In this document: in pieces, positions 11,375 to 21,747 of the stretch
Layout: each line of letters begins with the position of its first letter
How positions within the stretch are numbered: the stretch's first letter is position 1
From: Mesostigma viride
Lineage: Eukaryota > Streptophyta > Mesostigmatophyceae > Mesostigmatales > Mesostigmataceae
Assembly (NCBI GenBank): GCA_009746045.1
Contig: RPFO01000256.1
Location: 1,741,829 to 1,805,828, forward strand
Length of the DNA: 64,000 bases
Reading direction: 5' to 3'
The notes under the pieces: generated by a model
What the model saw: only the letters and a program-made list of their open reading frames with translations
Databases searched by the model: none
What the model was told of the DNA's origin: nothing
Translations under genes and position numbers: made by a program

Positions 11375-11572
11375 CTAGGGGAGCTGTCTGGCGTGCCTCC
11401 CGCGGGTTTGCACACGCGGGCGCTTCCCCACAGGGGGGGGCTCGTTGTCCTCTATGACCTGGGCCCACTTGGCATTGTCCATCATCTTCTTCCAAATCAC
11501 GGAGAGGCCTAGGTCCCCCACGTCCTCGACTAGCTGTTCTTTGAAGGTGCGGGCCTTGCGGCGTCTAACATC
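11375..11572 (-). mobile_element. LINE-2 copy, 5' part (continuation of 7719-7920)
   Basis: On the minus strand this is the ORF2 C-terminal end of LINE-2, up to the position where homology to 28435 stops. It encodes a relative of KWAQVIEDNEPPPVGKRPRV seen in copy 28054-29020. It joins the 7719-7920 piece if the TIR element is removed. Confidence 0.8.
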
Positions 11573-12463
11573 TTGCGGGCGTATAAGGCCCTCCTAAACT
11601 ACCGACGGGAGACCCTCGGTCGGGCCTAGAGCCCTAAGATGGAACACAGAGCTAGATATAGGAGCGTTCATGAGCTGGTCCCGCCAGGCCTATATGATTT
11701 CAGGCATCCGCCCTGGGTTACACCAGTTTCTTGAACATTCCTATACCCGTTCGATCGATCCTTGAGATCGAGCAGCTTATTATATCCGCTCAACGTGTAT
11801 AGAGGGTGGATCCGGCAAGCCTATTACATATAATAGCTGTTGATCGTGCCGGTCCATTTGGTGGATTGAAGACATCCACTATTGCATGTGATGTCAGGCA
11901 ATTGTGAGGCTGCCAGGTAGTCCTGACCCGGCTGCTGGGATGTCTGGCCATGCGCCAGACTAGCTTGATGATGATCAGTTACTTGACGTATATGCTGAAA
12001 TCGTGACGATGCGTAACAAAGTTGCTCAAGGGGTTGTTGTCGTCTGAATTTTCGACTGAATCAGGAGTAGCTGTACGTGAACCGGTGGCTGACAGTGTTG
12101 CTAGCGCAGCTCGGTCATATCGAAGAAGAACTGCATCGGTTGATAGTGCAGTCAGACCAAGCACCGAGCTGAATTGATGACTTCATGTAGCGTCTCGTGT
12201 TCAGCGACGGGGAAATCAGCGTTGAGCGACGGAGAGTGCATACTGCATGATGGGCGCCACTCAAACCTGCAAGATTGTGTGCATGGGTTGTTGGTTGCAC
12301 TTGTGGTCAGCTTGCAGAAGCATGGCATGCAAACAAAAGTCAGGCTGACTCTCGGGCCGGGTGGCCAGAAGCCAGCCCCAAGAGAAAGAAGGGGCACAGC
12401 AACTGCATGACATAACAACTTAGACCATGGATGCACAGCTGAAAAAGACAATAAGACTCCACA
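11573..12463. other. Gene-poor stretch
   Basis: No gene or repeat could be supported here; only short chance ORFs occur. Confidence 0.4.
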
Positions 12464-12474
12464 TATAGTAACCT

Positions 12475-12514
12475 ACATGACCTCCCCACGGAGGCATGTT
12501 ATAATTTAATTTAA
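12475..12514 (+). mobile_element. 40-bp micro-insertion made only of the LINE-3 3' stem-loop and tail
   Basis: Perfect 11-bp duplications TATAGTAACCT occur at 12464-12474 and 12515-12525. The 40 bp between them are the stem-loop (12476-12498, arms CATG-A-CCTCC and GGAGG-CATG, loop CCAC) and an AATTT-type tail. The stem-loop is identical to that of the LINE-3 copy at 25991-26013. Confidence 0.85.
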
Positions 12515-12929
12515 TATAGTAACCTCTAGACAGAACTTGCCGGATGTGACGAGCCACGAGCCACGAGCCACGAGGTATAGCCATGCATTGCTGCATGACG
12601 GCGGAGCTCATAACTTTCACGTTTGAGCAACGAATTCGGCTGTGAATATCACTATCGCTTCGTCTTTCTAAGACCGGCACATGCTGATATAATTTTCCGA
12701 ACAATATATGATGATCAAACGCTCCTCGACGCAACGCAGCCTGGCGGCTGCGCTTGGCCATGAAAATACGGCTGCAGCTCCGGCTGCAGCTACGCCCTCA
12801 GGTCCGGCAGGCAGCGGTGACACTCATCGCGCACTGGTGGTGGTCGCCCCGAACCCTCCCAGGCTTAATGCCTCGCCATATCGGCATCGCCTGACCCTAA
12901 ATTAACGCAGCCGCCCAGCCGACAAAACA

Positions 12930-15900
12930 GGAGGGTTTTCACGCCCCGCAGAACCGCGCTTTCGGCCCCAACCTTTCAAGGTCGACGATCACGACTGGAC
13001 CAACATGTCCCCGGCAACTGCCCTGCATTGCCTCTTCTACTACGGGGACTACGCCTCGCTTTAGGACCTGTGCCTCCATCTCTATGACATCAATCGCCTC
13101 ATCACCCCGGACGGCAAAGGGTGCCGTATAACACCGACGTTCTGCTTGGGTGCACCCGCCCCCAACTCCAGCACACCATTCTCAACTCCCTTCTCATGCG
13201 CTCGCTCTGATGGCGAGATCTGGGCTCCATCCATCTCCGCCCCCACACGCCGTTCCATCCTTACGGAAGCTAGCCTTTCAGCAGCACGTGACCCCCCTTG
13301 CTGCCGATGTGGCAGCGATGGGCGGCACGCTGGCTACCGTACTGAGCTTCCTCACCTTTCCAACACCGTTGCCTCCACCTCCACTGGCAGCCATTTCCGC
13401 CTCCAATGCCGACATCAAGGCCCAGCTCCTCGACCTCGACCAGCGCCTCCAAGCCACCGCCACCCGCGCCCTATAGGCCCTACATGCAAGCTTGAGTGCT
13501 TAAGCATGACACCGCCGGCCTCAGCGCCCATGCAGGCGGTGAAGGACATAGCTGCCCAGCCGGCATCTGCTGCATGGCCCGGCCAGCGATGCTCCCTCCA
13601 CAGGTCTGGACGGACTTGCTTAAGCATCACACCACCTCCACCACCTCCACCATCGCGGCACAGCTCAAGCAACAAGCCCTCGACCTTCGCGAGTAGGCCG
13701 ACATCACCCAGCGCAGCCACAATATCATCGTCAAGCACTTCGACCAGCCGGTAGGTGAGACCTCGACGACTCTTCTCACGGCATTCTTGCCCCCATGCAA
13801 CTCACCGGCTGGACATATCCCGGCCACCAGCCACGCCCAGCTGTTCGCTGCCGGCCCGGCATGCATCGGCCCTTCGGCACCTCGCTGGCGAGCTGCCCGC
13901 GGCCGGGGCCCTGCTGCCCCCCCGCCGCCCGCCCCGCTTCTTCACCAGCCTGCACTGGGCTCCTAGCCGTCACTCCAGGCCCGGCAAGCCCTGCGCGACA
14001 AGTTACCGCGACCCCGGCGCCCGCTATACGCCCGCAGTCAAAGCCGATTACCACTCGGCCATCCGGCAGGCGACCAAGGAGCAGGAGCACCTCCATGTCG
14101 GTGAGTACTTCACCCACCTCAAGGACCAGCACGGCAAGTACGCCTGGACCCGCCTGCACGCCCAACGGCCCGCCGGCGGCGCGCAGCCGGCGCCGCAGAC
14201 GCTCTCTGGCGCCGCGGACGCTCTCTGGCTCACCGCAGCAGCAGCTCGACCGGTCGTATTCCTCCCAGTCCCGGCTGCTCGGCGCCCGGGCCCGCCGCCT
14301 CCGCCGCTTGGCCCTCTGGCGGCCGCGCGCCTGGCAGTAGCGCCTGCGGACGTCCCTGCGCCGCCCACGCCGCCCGCCGCTGAGCAGGACTACACGTATA
14401 CCCAGCCCTGACGGAACCCCTGGCCGACCCCAACGAGCTATACCGCCGTTCACCGAGCTCGAGCTGAGCACCGCCGCCAAGCAACTCCGCTTCTACGCCG
14501 CCGTTGGACCTGACCAGCTTCCCGCCCCGGTGATTAAGCTGACGGCGCTCACGAGGTTCCTGCTTTTCGTCTGCAACCGGATCCTGCTTGCCGACGCGCC
14601 GCCGATTCCTGAGTGGCAGCACAGCTACCGTATTATGTATGCTGTGCAAAAACAATCCCCTGACGACCCCGCCAACTACCGAGGAGTCTGCATCCATCGA
14701 GCGCGCCGCACTGAAGTTGTTCATATGCGCATGATCCTCAACAACCGCCTTCGTGAATAATAATCTGCTCTCGCCGAGCCGTCACCTAGGGGAAAGTCAA
14801 ATGGGTTTTCGTCCTGGGCGCAACACCGTCATGGCCATCTTCGTCGCGCGTCGCCTCTTCGAGGAAATCGCTCTCTTGCAACCTGGTGAGTTTCCCGCCA
14901 TCCTGATCTTCGTCGACTTCATCAAGGCTTTTTATTCTGTCCTCTGGGACGCTTTATGGGCTGTCCTTGCTCGCGCTCGAGCGTCCCCACTCCCCTGATT
15001 ACCGTCATCCGCACGCTGTATGAGGGGTCGACCACTTCGGTGCGCACTCAACACGGCTTTACCCCGCCATGCCCACTGCAGGCCGGCGTCTGGCCTAGGC
15101 CGGGCTGCGTCCTGTCGCCGTACCTGTTTATGATTCATTGTAGTGGATTATGTTATGCACCAGGCACGTGCTCACTTTGCTAGCATTGCAGGCCGTGCCC
15201 CTGGCCTAGCGATCACGAACGAGCTTGTAGAAGTGGGGCCGACTAAGAAGCAGAATTTACTAGCTGACCTCATTTATGCCGACGACATCACACTCATTGA
15301 GAAGCCGGAGTCTGCCCAACTTTGGCTGGACTGCCTGGCGCTCGAGTCTCTGGCGGTTGGTCTAGAAATCAGCCCCAGAACGGAGGCGCCCTGGCCCTCG
15401 GCATGGCAGGGCCCCCACCCACACTCCGCCTCTTAGACGACATGCACCGAGGTGCATGTCGTCTACCCTACTTCAGGCCGCTTTCAAGCTGCTCGGCAGT
15501 TGGCCTCCCGACTGCGAGGACTGCGACATGACGACACGGATCGGCATGGCGTGGGCGCAAACCCATGACCACCGCCGCTGGTGGAGCAACCCCGCCCTAC
15601 CCCGGATCGTCAAGCGTGACCTCTTCAAGGTCGTCATTCTGACGATCCTCGGACCTATACGGCGCCGAGACCTGGACACTGACACAGGAGCTGCTGGAGC
15701 AACGACTTGACGACGGCAACGTCACCAAGATGCTGCGCAAGGCACTTAACATCCCCATAATTTGGTTTGCACATTAGTAATGAAGATTTGTACGCTGATT
15801 TGCCCTATGTTTCCCACATTATTAGGCACAGGCGCCTGGGCCTAGCCGGGCACCTGGCCCGCACAGATCAGGCAGACACATCAGATAGACTAGCTGGCAC

Positions 15901-16310
15901 CAAGCCCGCCCAGCCTGGGCGATATGTCCTCACCTGGCGTGCCCCATGCAGGCCGCGCGCGGCAGGGCCCCCACCCGTGGACTTTTCGTGATAGACTCGG
16001 CATGGACATGTGCTACACTAGACGTGACGGGCTCACACCCGGGCAGCCTCCTGGTTTGTCTGTAATATGGAGGCAGATGGTACGCAACGATAGATGGCAA
16101 GTAGTGATGAAGGAGACCACCCCCAAGTCTGTGGGGGCTCCGCGTGTGACCGCGCGTATGGCGGACTCATAGCTCGATTCGGGCCGCGATGCCAACACCC
16201 CTGTAACTAGGACCTAGATAGCTTACACCATCCATTCCATCCCATGTTCCCCTCCCACTGAGGACTTATGCTCACGTGACGCAGTCACGTGTCTATTAAT
16301 TAATAATTAA
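12930..16310 (+). mobile_element. LINE-1 copy B, longest copy (ORF1-like region plus reverse transcriptase), decayed
   Basis: The 3' end is the hairpin CACGTGACGCAGTCACGTG (16273-16291) and an ATTA tail to 16310. The 5' limit is estimated. Region 12980-13790 has ORF1-like features: DHDWTNMSPATALH, a helical stretch (DIKAQLLDLDQRLQATATRAL) and NIIVKHFDQPVGET, which resembles VILRHFDMPPEET of the ORF1-only element at 41.3 kb. The reverse transcriptase follows from about 14.4 kb: an LSTAAKQLRFYAAVGPDQLP N-terminal motif, DPANYRGVCI, MGFRPGRNTVMAIF, LIFVDFIKAF, GCVLSPYLF and LIYADDITL. It then shows SNEDLYADLPYVSHI and the C-terminal RWQVVMKETTPKSVG. At least six frameshifts or stops interrupt it. 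I found no AP-endonuclease domain. Confidence 0.8.
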
Positions 16311-16945
16311 TCTAGCTAGGTCCTAGTTACAGGGTTGTTGGCACCACGGCCCGTATCGCTATGAATGCCACCATACGCGGTCACATGCGGAGCCCCCACA
16401 GGCTTCCATATTACAGACAAACCAGGAAGCTGCCCGGGTGTGAGCCCGTCACGTCTAGTGTAGCACATGTCCATGCCGACATTGCATTGGTCGATCACGG
16501 AAAGTCCACGGGTGGCGGCCCTGCCGCGCGCGGCCTCGGCATGGGGCACGCCGGGTGAGGACATATCGCCCACTGAGGCTGGGCGGGCTTGGTGCCAGCT
16601 AGTCTATCTGATGTGTCTACCTGACTGATCTGTGCGGGCCAGGTGCTCGGCTAGGCCCAGGCGCCTGTGCCTAATAATGCGGGAAACATAGGGCAAATCA
16701 GCGCACAAATCCTCATTACTAATGTGCAAACCAATGGGGATGTTAAGGGCCTTGCGCACTGAGCGTCTTGGTGACATTGCCGTTGAGTCGTTGCTCCAGC
16801 TCCTGCGTCAGTGTCCAGGTCTCGGCGCCGTAGGTCAGGATCGTCAGAATGACGACCTTGAAGAGGTCACGCTTGACGATCCGGGGTAGGGCGGCCGGGG
16901 TTGCTCCACCAGCGGCGGTGGTCATGGCCGGAGTTGCGCCCACGC
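16311..16945 (-). mobile_element. LINE-1 copy C, tail-to-tail with copy B
   Basis: The minus strand repeats the reverse-transcriptase C-terminal region of copies A and B (KRDLFKVVILTILTYGAETW) but lacks the last 80 bp and hairpin of the family. It begins abruptly at CTAGCTAGGTCCTAG right after copy B's tail and stops at 16945, where SINE-B begins. It probably received copy B near its own 3' end. Together B and C form an inverted repeat of roughly 600 bp. Confidence 0.75.
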
Positions 16946-17235
16946 CATGCCTTAGCTTAGTCCTTGTACAGCCATGCTACGTCCTGGCTATGCTCAGATT
17001 ACTTGCCCACGCTCCTTGTCAGGATATGCTCACATCGGTCTTATTGCACCCACAGATCTTGCCGGATCGTTTCCGATCGTGTCCGATTGCAGCTGTGTGG
17101 CATGCCTTTGGCATGAAGGAGAAAGGGGGTCTCTGCCGGCCCTTTCAGTCTTCCTGTTGTGCACACACAGAGATCAAAAGCACTTCGGTGCTCCGTGACT
17201 CCCCAACGGGAGCACGAGTTTAATTAATTAATAGA
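16946..17235 (+). mobile_element. SINE-B copy
   Basis: It is homologous along its whole length to the exactly bounded SINE-B at 52306-52599. The 3' stem-loop (17194-17216, loop CAAC) and the (TTAA)n tail are the same as those of LINE-2, while the body is unrelated to LINE-2. That is the usual pattern of a SINE borrowing a LINE tail. Confidence 0.75.
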
Positions 17236-17319
17236 TTGATGACAGGATTCTCTATAAAGTTTGTTGCATCACTATGGCGTTTGTTGCATGATTGAGATTG
17301 ATTGCCTGACAGATGCATT

Positions 17320-17659
17320 GAATTGAATTGAATTGAATTGTAACATAACTCCGTTGGGAGTATATGTAGCACATAGCCCAGAGAAGGGGCATATGGCCTA
17401 TCATACATTCTAGGCTACTTCATGCAAGGGTGGGAATGTAAGCTACCCCTGCTCTAGGTGCACCAGGGCACCTGCACCCTCATGGTCTATCACGCTATGC
17501 CCGGGTAAGGGGGGGAGCATGCCTGTGAGGGAGGAAGATCATCATGGCTATACAAGAGCTAGGACATGGCTTCTCGACAGAGAGCATCTCTCTGCATGGC
17601 ATAGCATGGCTCAATTCTTAATGCAACATCCATGGGGGTCCCGTTATAGGCAGGGCTTG
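17320..17659 (-). mobile_element. SINE-A copy
   Basis: The 340-bp insertion lies between 11-bp duplications GACAGATGCAT at 17309-17319 and 17660-17670. Its tail is (AATTC)n in the element sense, its stem-loop is at 17343-17367, and the body matches 2942-3345 in reverse complement. Confidence 0.85.
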
Positions 17660-17699
17660 GACAGATGCATGCTAGGAGTTTATGATGACACAGTGCCGG

Positions 17700-17765
17700 T
17701 TTTTTTGGTGGGTGGGGTGGGGTGGGGTGGGGTGGGGTGGGGGGTTGGGGGTGGGGGGGGGGGTT
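17700..17765 (+). repeat. (GGGGT)n low-complexity tract
   Basis: GGGGT and longer G-runs repeat about 12 times, giving strong G-quadruplex potential. Confidence 0.8.
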
Positions 17766-17800
17766 GCACGTTTGAGTTTGACTGAGGTATCAGGTTTGTC

Positions 17801-17932
17801 ACAACCCTGTAACTAGGACCTAGATAGCTTACACCATCCATTCCATCCCAGGTTCCCCTCCCACTGATCGAGGACTTATGCTCACGTGACGCAGTCACGT
17901 GTCTATTAATTAATTAATTAATCAATTAATTA
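17801..17932 (+). mobile_element. LINE-1 copy D, 132-bp 3' end only
   Basis: The insertion has 12-bp duplications ATCAGGTTTGTC at 17789-17800 and 17933-17944. It consists of the last part of the LINE-1 3' UTR, the hairpin (17883-17901) and the TTAA tail. Confidence 0.9.
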
Positions 17933-17978
17933 ATCAGGTTTGTCTAATTAGATATGATTTGGGGGAACTTCTTCGCAT

Positions 17979-18389
17979 TAATTAATTAATAGACACGTGA
18001 CTGCGTCACGTGAGCATAAGTCCTCAGTGGGAGGGGAAAATGGGATGGAATGGATGGTATAAGCTATCTAGGTCCTAGTTACAGGGCTGTGGGCACCGCG
18101 GCCCGAATCGCTATGAAGGCCATACTTGGTCACACGCGGAGCCCCCACAGGCTTGGGGGTGGTCTCCTTCATCACTACTTGACATCTATCCTTGCGCACC
18201 ATCTGCCTCCATATTACAGACAAACCAGGAGGCTGCCTGGGTGTGAGCCCGTCACGTCTAGTGTAGCACATGTCCATGCCGAGTCTATCACGAAAAGTCC
18301 ACGGGTGGCGGCCCTGCCGCGCGCGGCCGGGGGCACGCCAGGTGAGGACATATCGCCCAGGCTGGGCGGGCTCAAGTGGTGCCAGCTAG
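17979..18389 (-). mobile_element. LINE-1 copy E, 411-bp 3' end
   Basis: The insertion has 11-bp duplications CTTCTTCGCAT at 17968-17978 and 18390-18400. It carries the hairpin at 17994-18012 and the end of the ORF2 C-terminus (RWQVVMKETTPKPVG, with Q/C variation). The sequence is almost identical to copy A, suggesting recent activity. Confidence 0.9.
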
Positions 18390-18751
18390 CTTCTTCGCAT
18401 GATTCGGGGAAAGTTTGAGTACCTTGAACTTTCCAATCTGCTCTATAATGCAATGTGAGGAAAAAAGGCACGCAATCTATCACGCACCTGACCAATGAAA
18501 AGCCACTATTATCTGCCAAGACGGTGATGGCGTGTTCTATAACGTACTGTTCCATAGAATCTGCAGCTGTTGTCACTAAGTGGAATGCATATCATGCAGC
18601 AGTAAGCATGTGCACGCGTGTGAGATGCCACCTCGTTATAAAAGAGGATAGGACAGGAGCTGGCCTTCCACGGGACTGTGACATTCATGGCTGGCAACTC
18701 GATACACCAGCCGGCCTAGTAAAGTACGCCGGATTGATCTCATGTGAGAAA

Positions 18752-18975
18752 ACCAAGGCTGCATGGACACCCAGTGGGGCAAGTCCCTAGGCAAGCTTGA
18801 GAAGAAGGACCTCTTCGTGGTCCTTGTCCTCCCCATCCTCACTTACGGGGCGGAAACATGGACATGCTCATGCACAGATGCCTTGGCTTCCAGGTTGGAT
18901 GGCACAGTCACCCGCATGTTACGTTCCATATTTCAGGTCAGATATGCCGACTGCACGTGCGACAGGACGATTAAT
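18752..18975 (+). mobile_element. LINE-2 reverse-transcriptase C-terminal fragment
   Basis: The plus strand encodes WGKSLGKLEKKDLFVVLVLP followed by ILTYGAETW, then GTVTRMLRSIFQVRYADC. These match the LINE-2 copy at 28.7 kb (KPLGKIEKQDLFKVLVLP). No stem-loop or tail follows. Confidence 0.75.
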
Positions 18976-19236
18976 TTAATAACATCTAGGCGTGCCGCTC
19001 ATCGAGGCATCATGACGAGTGCATCACGCCATTCATCTAGGCTCACGTCTCATCATGCCTTGCATGAGACTGCATGATGCCACTCATCTAGGCATTGTGA
19101 AATCACTAGGCAATGAAAGCTCCACGGCTCCACGACGGGTCCGCATGTAATTAATGCAGCCAGGTATACTGATAACGTGTGCGCATGGACACACATCATC
19201 TCCTGCATGCGCCCATCGCACACCTATTATTCACCT
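18976..19236. other. Spacer downstream of the first F-box/LRR gene
   Basis: It contains imperfect repeats of CATCTAGGC and CATCATG-type words (18985-19095) and no recognised gene. Confidence 0.4.
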
Positions 19237-21672
19237 TTATTCACCTTTATTCAACACCTTCAGCTGGGGCATAATTCCCCCATCTTCCATAACTAACTGC
19301 TGAAGTCCAGCAGGAGACACCCCCGTGCAGCCCCTAAGACCCAGCTGCTCGAGCCGAGGGCAGCCAAGGGCCACCATCCTTATTCCAACATCCGTGACAC
19401 GTATGCAGCCCTTCAGGTCCAAGCACCGCAATTGCCGGCAATACTCTGCCACCGCGGTCAGGCAGGCATCCGTAACACTGGCACAACCGGTCAAGTCCAG
19501 TGTGCGCAGGCGCCGGCAACGCGCCAGCAGCGCGCCAAGGGCAGCATCCGTCAATTGCGCGCAACCGCAAATTTCCAGGTGCTCCAATACCTCACAGATG
19601 GCACCGCCACGAGGGGCCGGGCCTTCTTGACTACTGCTATCTGCCAGGGCTCTGTCTGAGAGACTGTGTCTGAAAAACAACGTTCCCAGCCTGAGGTGAT
19701 CCCAGCCTGAGGAAGGTTGCCAGCACCCCACCGCCAGATGCCGCAGGTGGTGACACTTCTGCAGCAGCTGTGCGCAGCCCAGCCCACCATCAATAACCCA
19801 GCTGCCATCGTCCAGTTGTCCTCCACCCCCTCTACCCCCTCCAACCTCTCCACCCCCTCCACCCCCTCCAGCCCCTCCAGCCCATATCGGGTTGGCACCG
19901 CCTCCACCCCATCCACCCCATCCTGGGGCGGCACCCCATCCTGGGGGTGCAACACGAAATGGGGTGGCACCCCATCCACCCCATCCATCCCGTCCCCCCC
20001 CTCCACCCAATCCCCAAGACCTAACTGTTGTGGCCTGGCAATTGGTTAGATCCAGCATACGCAGGCCGGGGCATTGCTCCCCCAGGAACAAGGCGCCGGC
20101 CTCATCAAACCTGTAGCCACGCAGGCGTAGGCCCCGCAGACGCGGGCAGCGGGCGGTGATCTGCTTGACAATGCCAGGTGTCAAAAGCCTACACCACGAG
20201 ACGTCCAGGTGGCGGAGCCGCGCGCAACGCTCGGCCACCGCGCTGAGTACAACATCTGTCACGCTTGTATTTGAGACGTCCAGGTGGCGGAGCCGCACGC
20301 AACGCTCGGCCACCGCGCTAAGCACATCATTTGTCACGCTTGTATTTGAGACGTCCAGGTGGCGCAGCTGTGGGCAGTGCTCCGCGATGCCTGTGCTCAT
20401 CACCAAATGATGGTTGTCCGACACCACCAGGGATGCCAGGGAGGGGCAGTGCCTCAGCATGAGTCTCAGGTCCCCGACGAAAAGCGACTTGCCTCCCCGC
20501 AAGTTGAGGTGCCGTAGCTGAGACTGGGTGTTGTGGGCGGTGGGTGTTGAGGGCACAAACGGACTTGACAGCCATGCCCGCAATCGCGCTGGAAAATCGT
20601 TTTCCTGCAACTGCACCATCATAGCGACTTCACCAAGCCCCTCGCAAACCAAGGTCCGCAGCAGCGGGCAGTTGAGAAGCACGGCGCACAGCCCAGCGAA
20701 CGTGACTCCCGTGCGCGATACATCCAGCCGCAAGAGCAGCGGGCAGTTTTCTGCGACCGCCATGAGGCTGGCATTTGCCACTCTACGGCAATAAGGCACG
20801 CAGAGGGTGCGCAGCCCCGGGCACCCCTCCGCGATGGCACGGACGCCAGCATCGGTGATTCCGACGGACACACCATGGTGAGCAGTTGTAGTACGACGAA
20901 AGGACAAGTGCTGCAGCTGCGGGCAGTGGCGTGCCAGCACGTGCATGCTTGCATCAGTCACCTGCACGCAGCGAGACAGTTGCAGTTGACGCAGGCGGGG
21001 CATGCGTGGGGCCAGCGCGGATACGATTTCGTCCGTCACACCCTTGGAGCAGCCCTCCAGATCCAGGTGGGAAAGGTTATGGCAGTAATCCACAAGGCCC
21101 CGTAACACTCGATGTGTTGAGTGTACTGTCCACCAAAAGAAGGGGATCTGGGGAAGGTCTTCCTCCTCCTCCTCGTCCTCCTCTTCGTCCTCCTCTTCCT
21201 CTCCCCATTCCCCCGGCTCATCGTCATCCATGTCATTCTCATCGACATCTAGCCCCTCTACCCCATAACAATCATCACCACCGTCCTCATCACCGTGCGC
21301 ATCTGCACGTCGCCGTGCACGGCTCCTGCCCATGTACTCCCCACGCGGATCGTCCTCTCTCAGAACCGATGGCAACGACACGTCCACCACCAGAAGACCG
21401 CCAGCGACAAACGTGCGCAGGTTGGGGCAGCGGGGCAGCAGCCAGAGGAGGCCCTGGAGCCAGCTTCCATGACGCTTGACGCCCGCCAAGTCATCGCCGG
21501 ACAGTCGTGTCAGCAGCGTCAGCGAATCATCCACCGCTGCGCAAACCCCCCTGCTTAATCCTCGCATCCGCACCCGGTCCAGCACCGGCAGGCGGGTAAG
21601 CACGAGGGCGGCTACCCCCTGAATGCAGACCACATCCCCAAGGGTGGCAGGGGGGGGGGCGTCGCAGGCCAT
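19237..21672 (-). CDS. F-box-like/LRR protein of the AMN1 type (family member 1)
   Basis: The protein is about 811 residues from the chosen start. I chose ATG at 21672 rather than the upstream in-frame ATG at 21747 because the start MACDAPPPATLGDVV aligns with the starts of the two intact paralogues. An F-box-like N-terminal motif reads LPVLDRVRMRGLSRG, with AAVDDSLTLLTRLSG after it. A Glu/Asp-rich linker follows and then many cysteine-containing LRRs (LRHLDLEGC, VTDASMHVLARHCPQL). Such proteins are typically substrate receptors of SCF ubiquitin ligases or AMN1-like regulators; the partner and substrate are unknown. A Gly/Trp-rich repeat tract (encoded around 19815-20020) interrupts the LRRs and is absent from the paralogues. 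Single exon. Confidence 0.88.
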   Translation of the reverse strand: MACDAPPPATLGDVVCIQGVAALVLTRLPVLDRVRMRGLSRGVCAAVDDSLTLLTRLSGDDLAGVKRHGSWLQGLLWLLPRCPNLRTFVAGGLLVVDVSLPSVLREDDPRGEYMGRSRARRRADAHGDEDGGDDCYGVEGLDVDENDMDDDEPGEWGEEEEDEEEDEEEEEDLPQIPFFWWTVHSTHRVLRGLVDYCHNLSHLDLEGCSKGVTDEIVSALAPRMPRLRQLQLSRCVQVTDASMHVLARHCPQLQHLSFRRTTTAHHGVSVGITDAGVRAIAEGCPGLRTLCVPYCRRVANASLMAVAENCPLLLRLDVSRTGVTFAGLCAVLLNCPLLRTLVCEGLGEVAMMVQLQENDFPARLRAWLSSPFVPSTPTAHNTQSQLRHLNLRGGKSLFVGDLRLMLRHCPSLASLVVSDNHHLVMSTGIAEHCPQLRHLDVSNTSVTNDVLSAVAERCVRLRHLDVSNTSVTDVVLSAVAERCARLRHLDVSWCRLLTPGIVKQITARCPRLRGLRLRGYRFDEAGALFLGEQCPGLRMLDLTNCQATTVRSWGLGGGGGRDGWGGWGATPFRVAPPGWGAAPGWGGWGGGGANPIWAGGAGGGGGGGEVGGGRGGGGQLDDGSWVIDGGLGCAQLLQKCHHLRHLAVGCWQPSSGWDHLRLGTLFFRHSLSDRALADSSSQEGPAPRGGAICEVLEHLEICGCAQLTDAALGALLARCRRLRTLDLTGCASVTDACLTAVAEYCRQLRCLDLKGCIRVTDVGIRMVALGCPRLEQLGLRGCTGVSPAGLQQLVMEDGGIMPQLKVLNKGE

Positions 21673-21747
21673 GGCCTCCCGGTCGCCTGAATTCTCCCCG
21701 TGAAGCTCTTTTCCAATATTATTTAAATCAACCACTGACACGCACAA

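Noticed and set aside
13776-14480. 234-codon minus-strand Arg/Gly/Ala-rich frame
   Set aside because: It is a GC-rich shadow of the LINE-1 plus-strand coding region.
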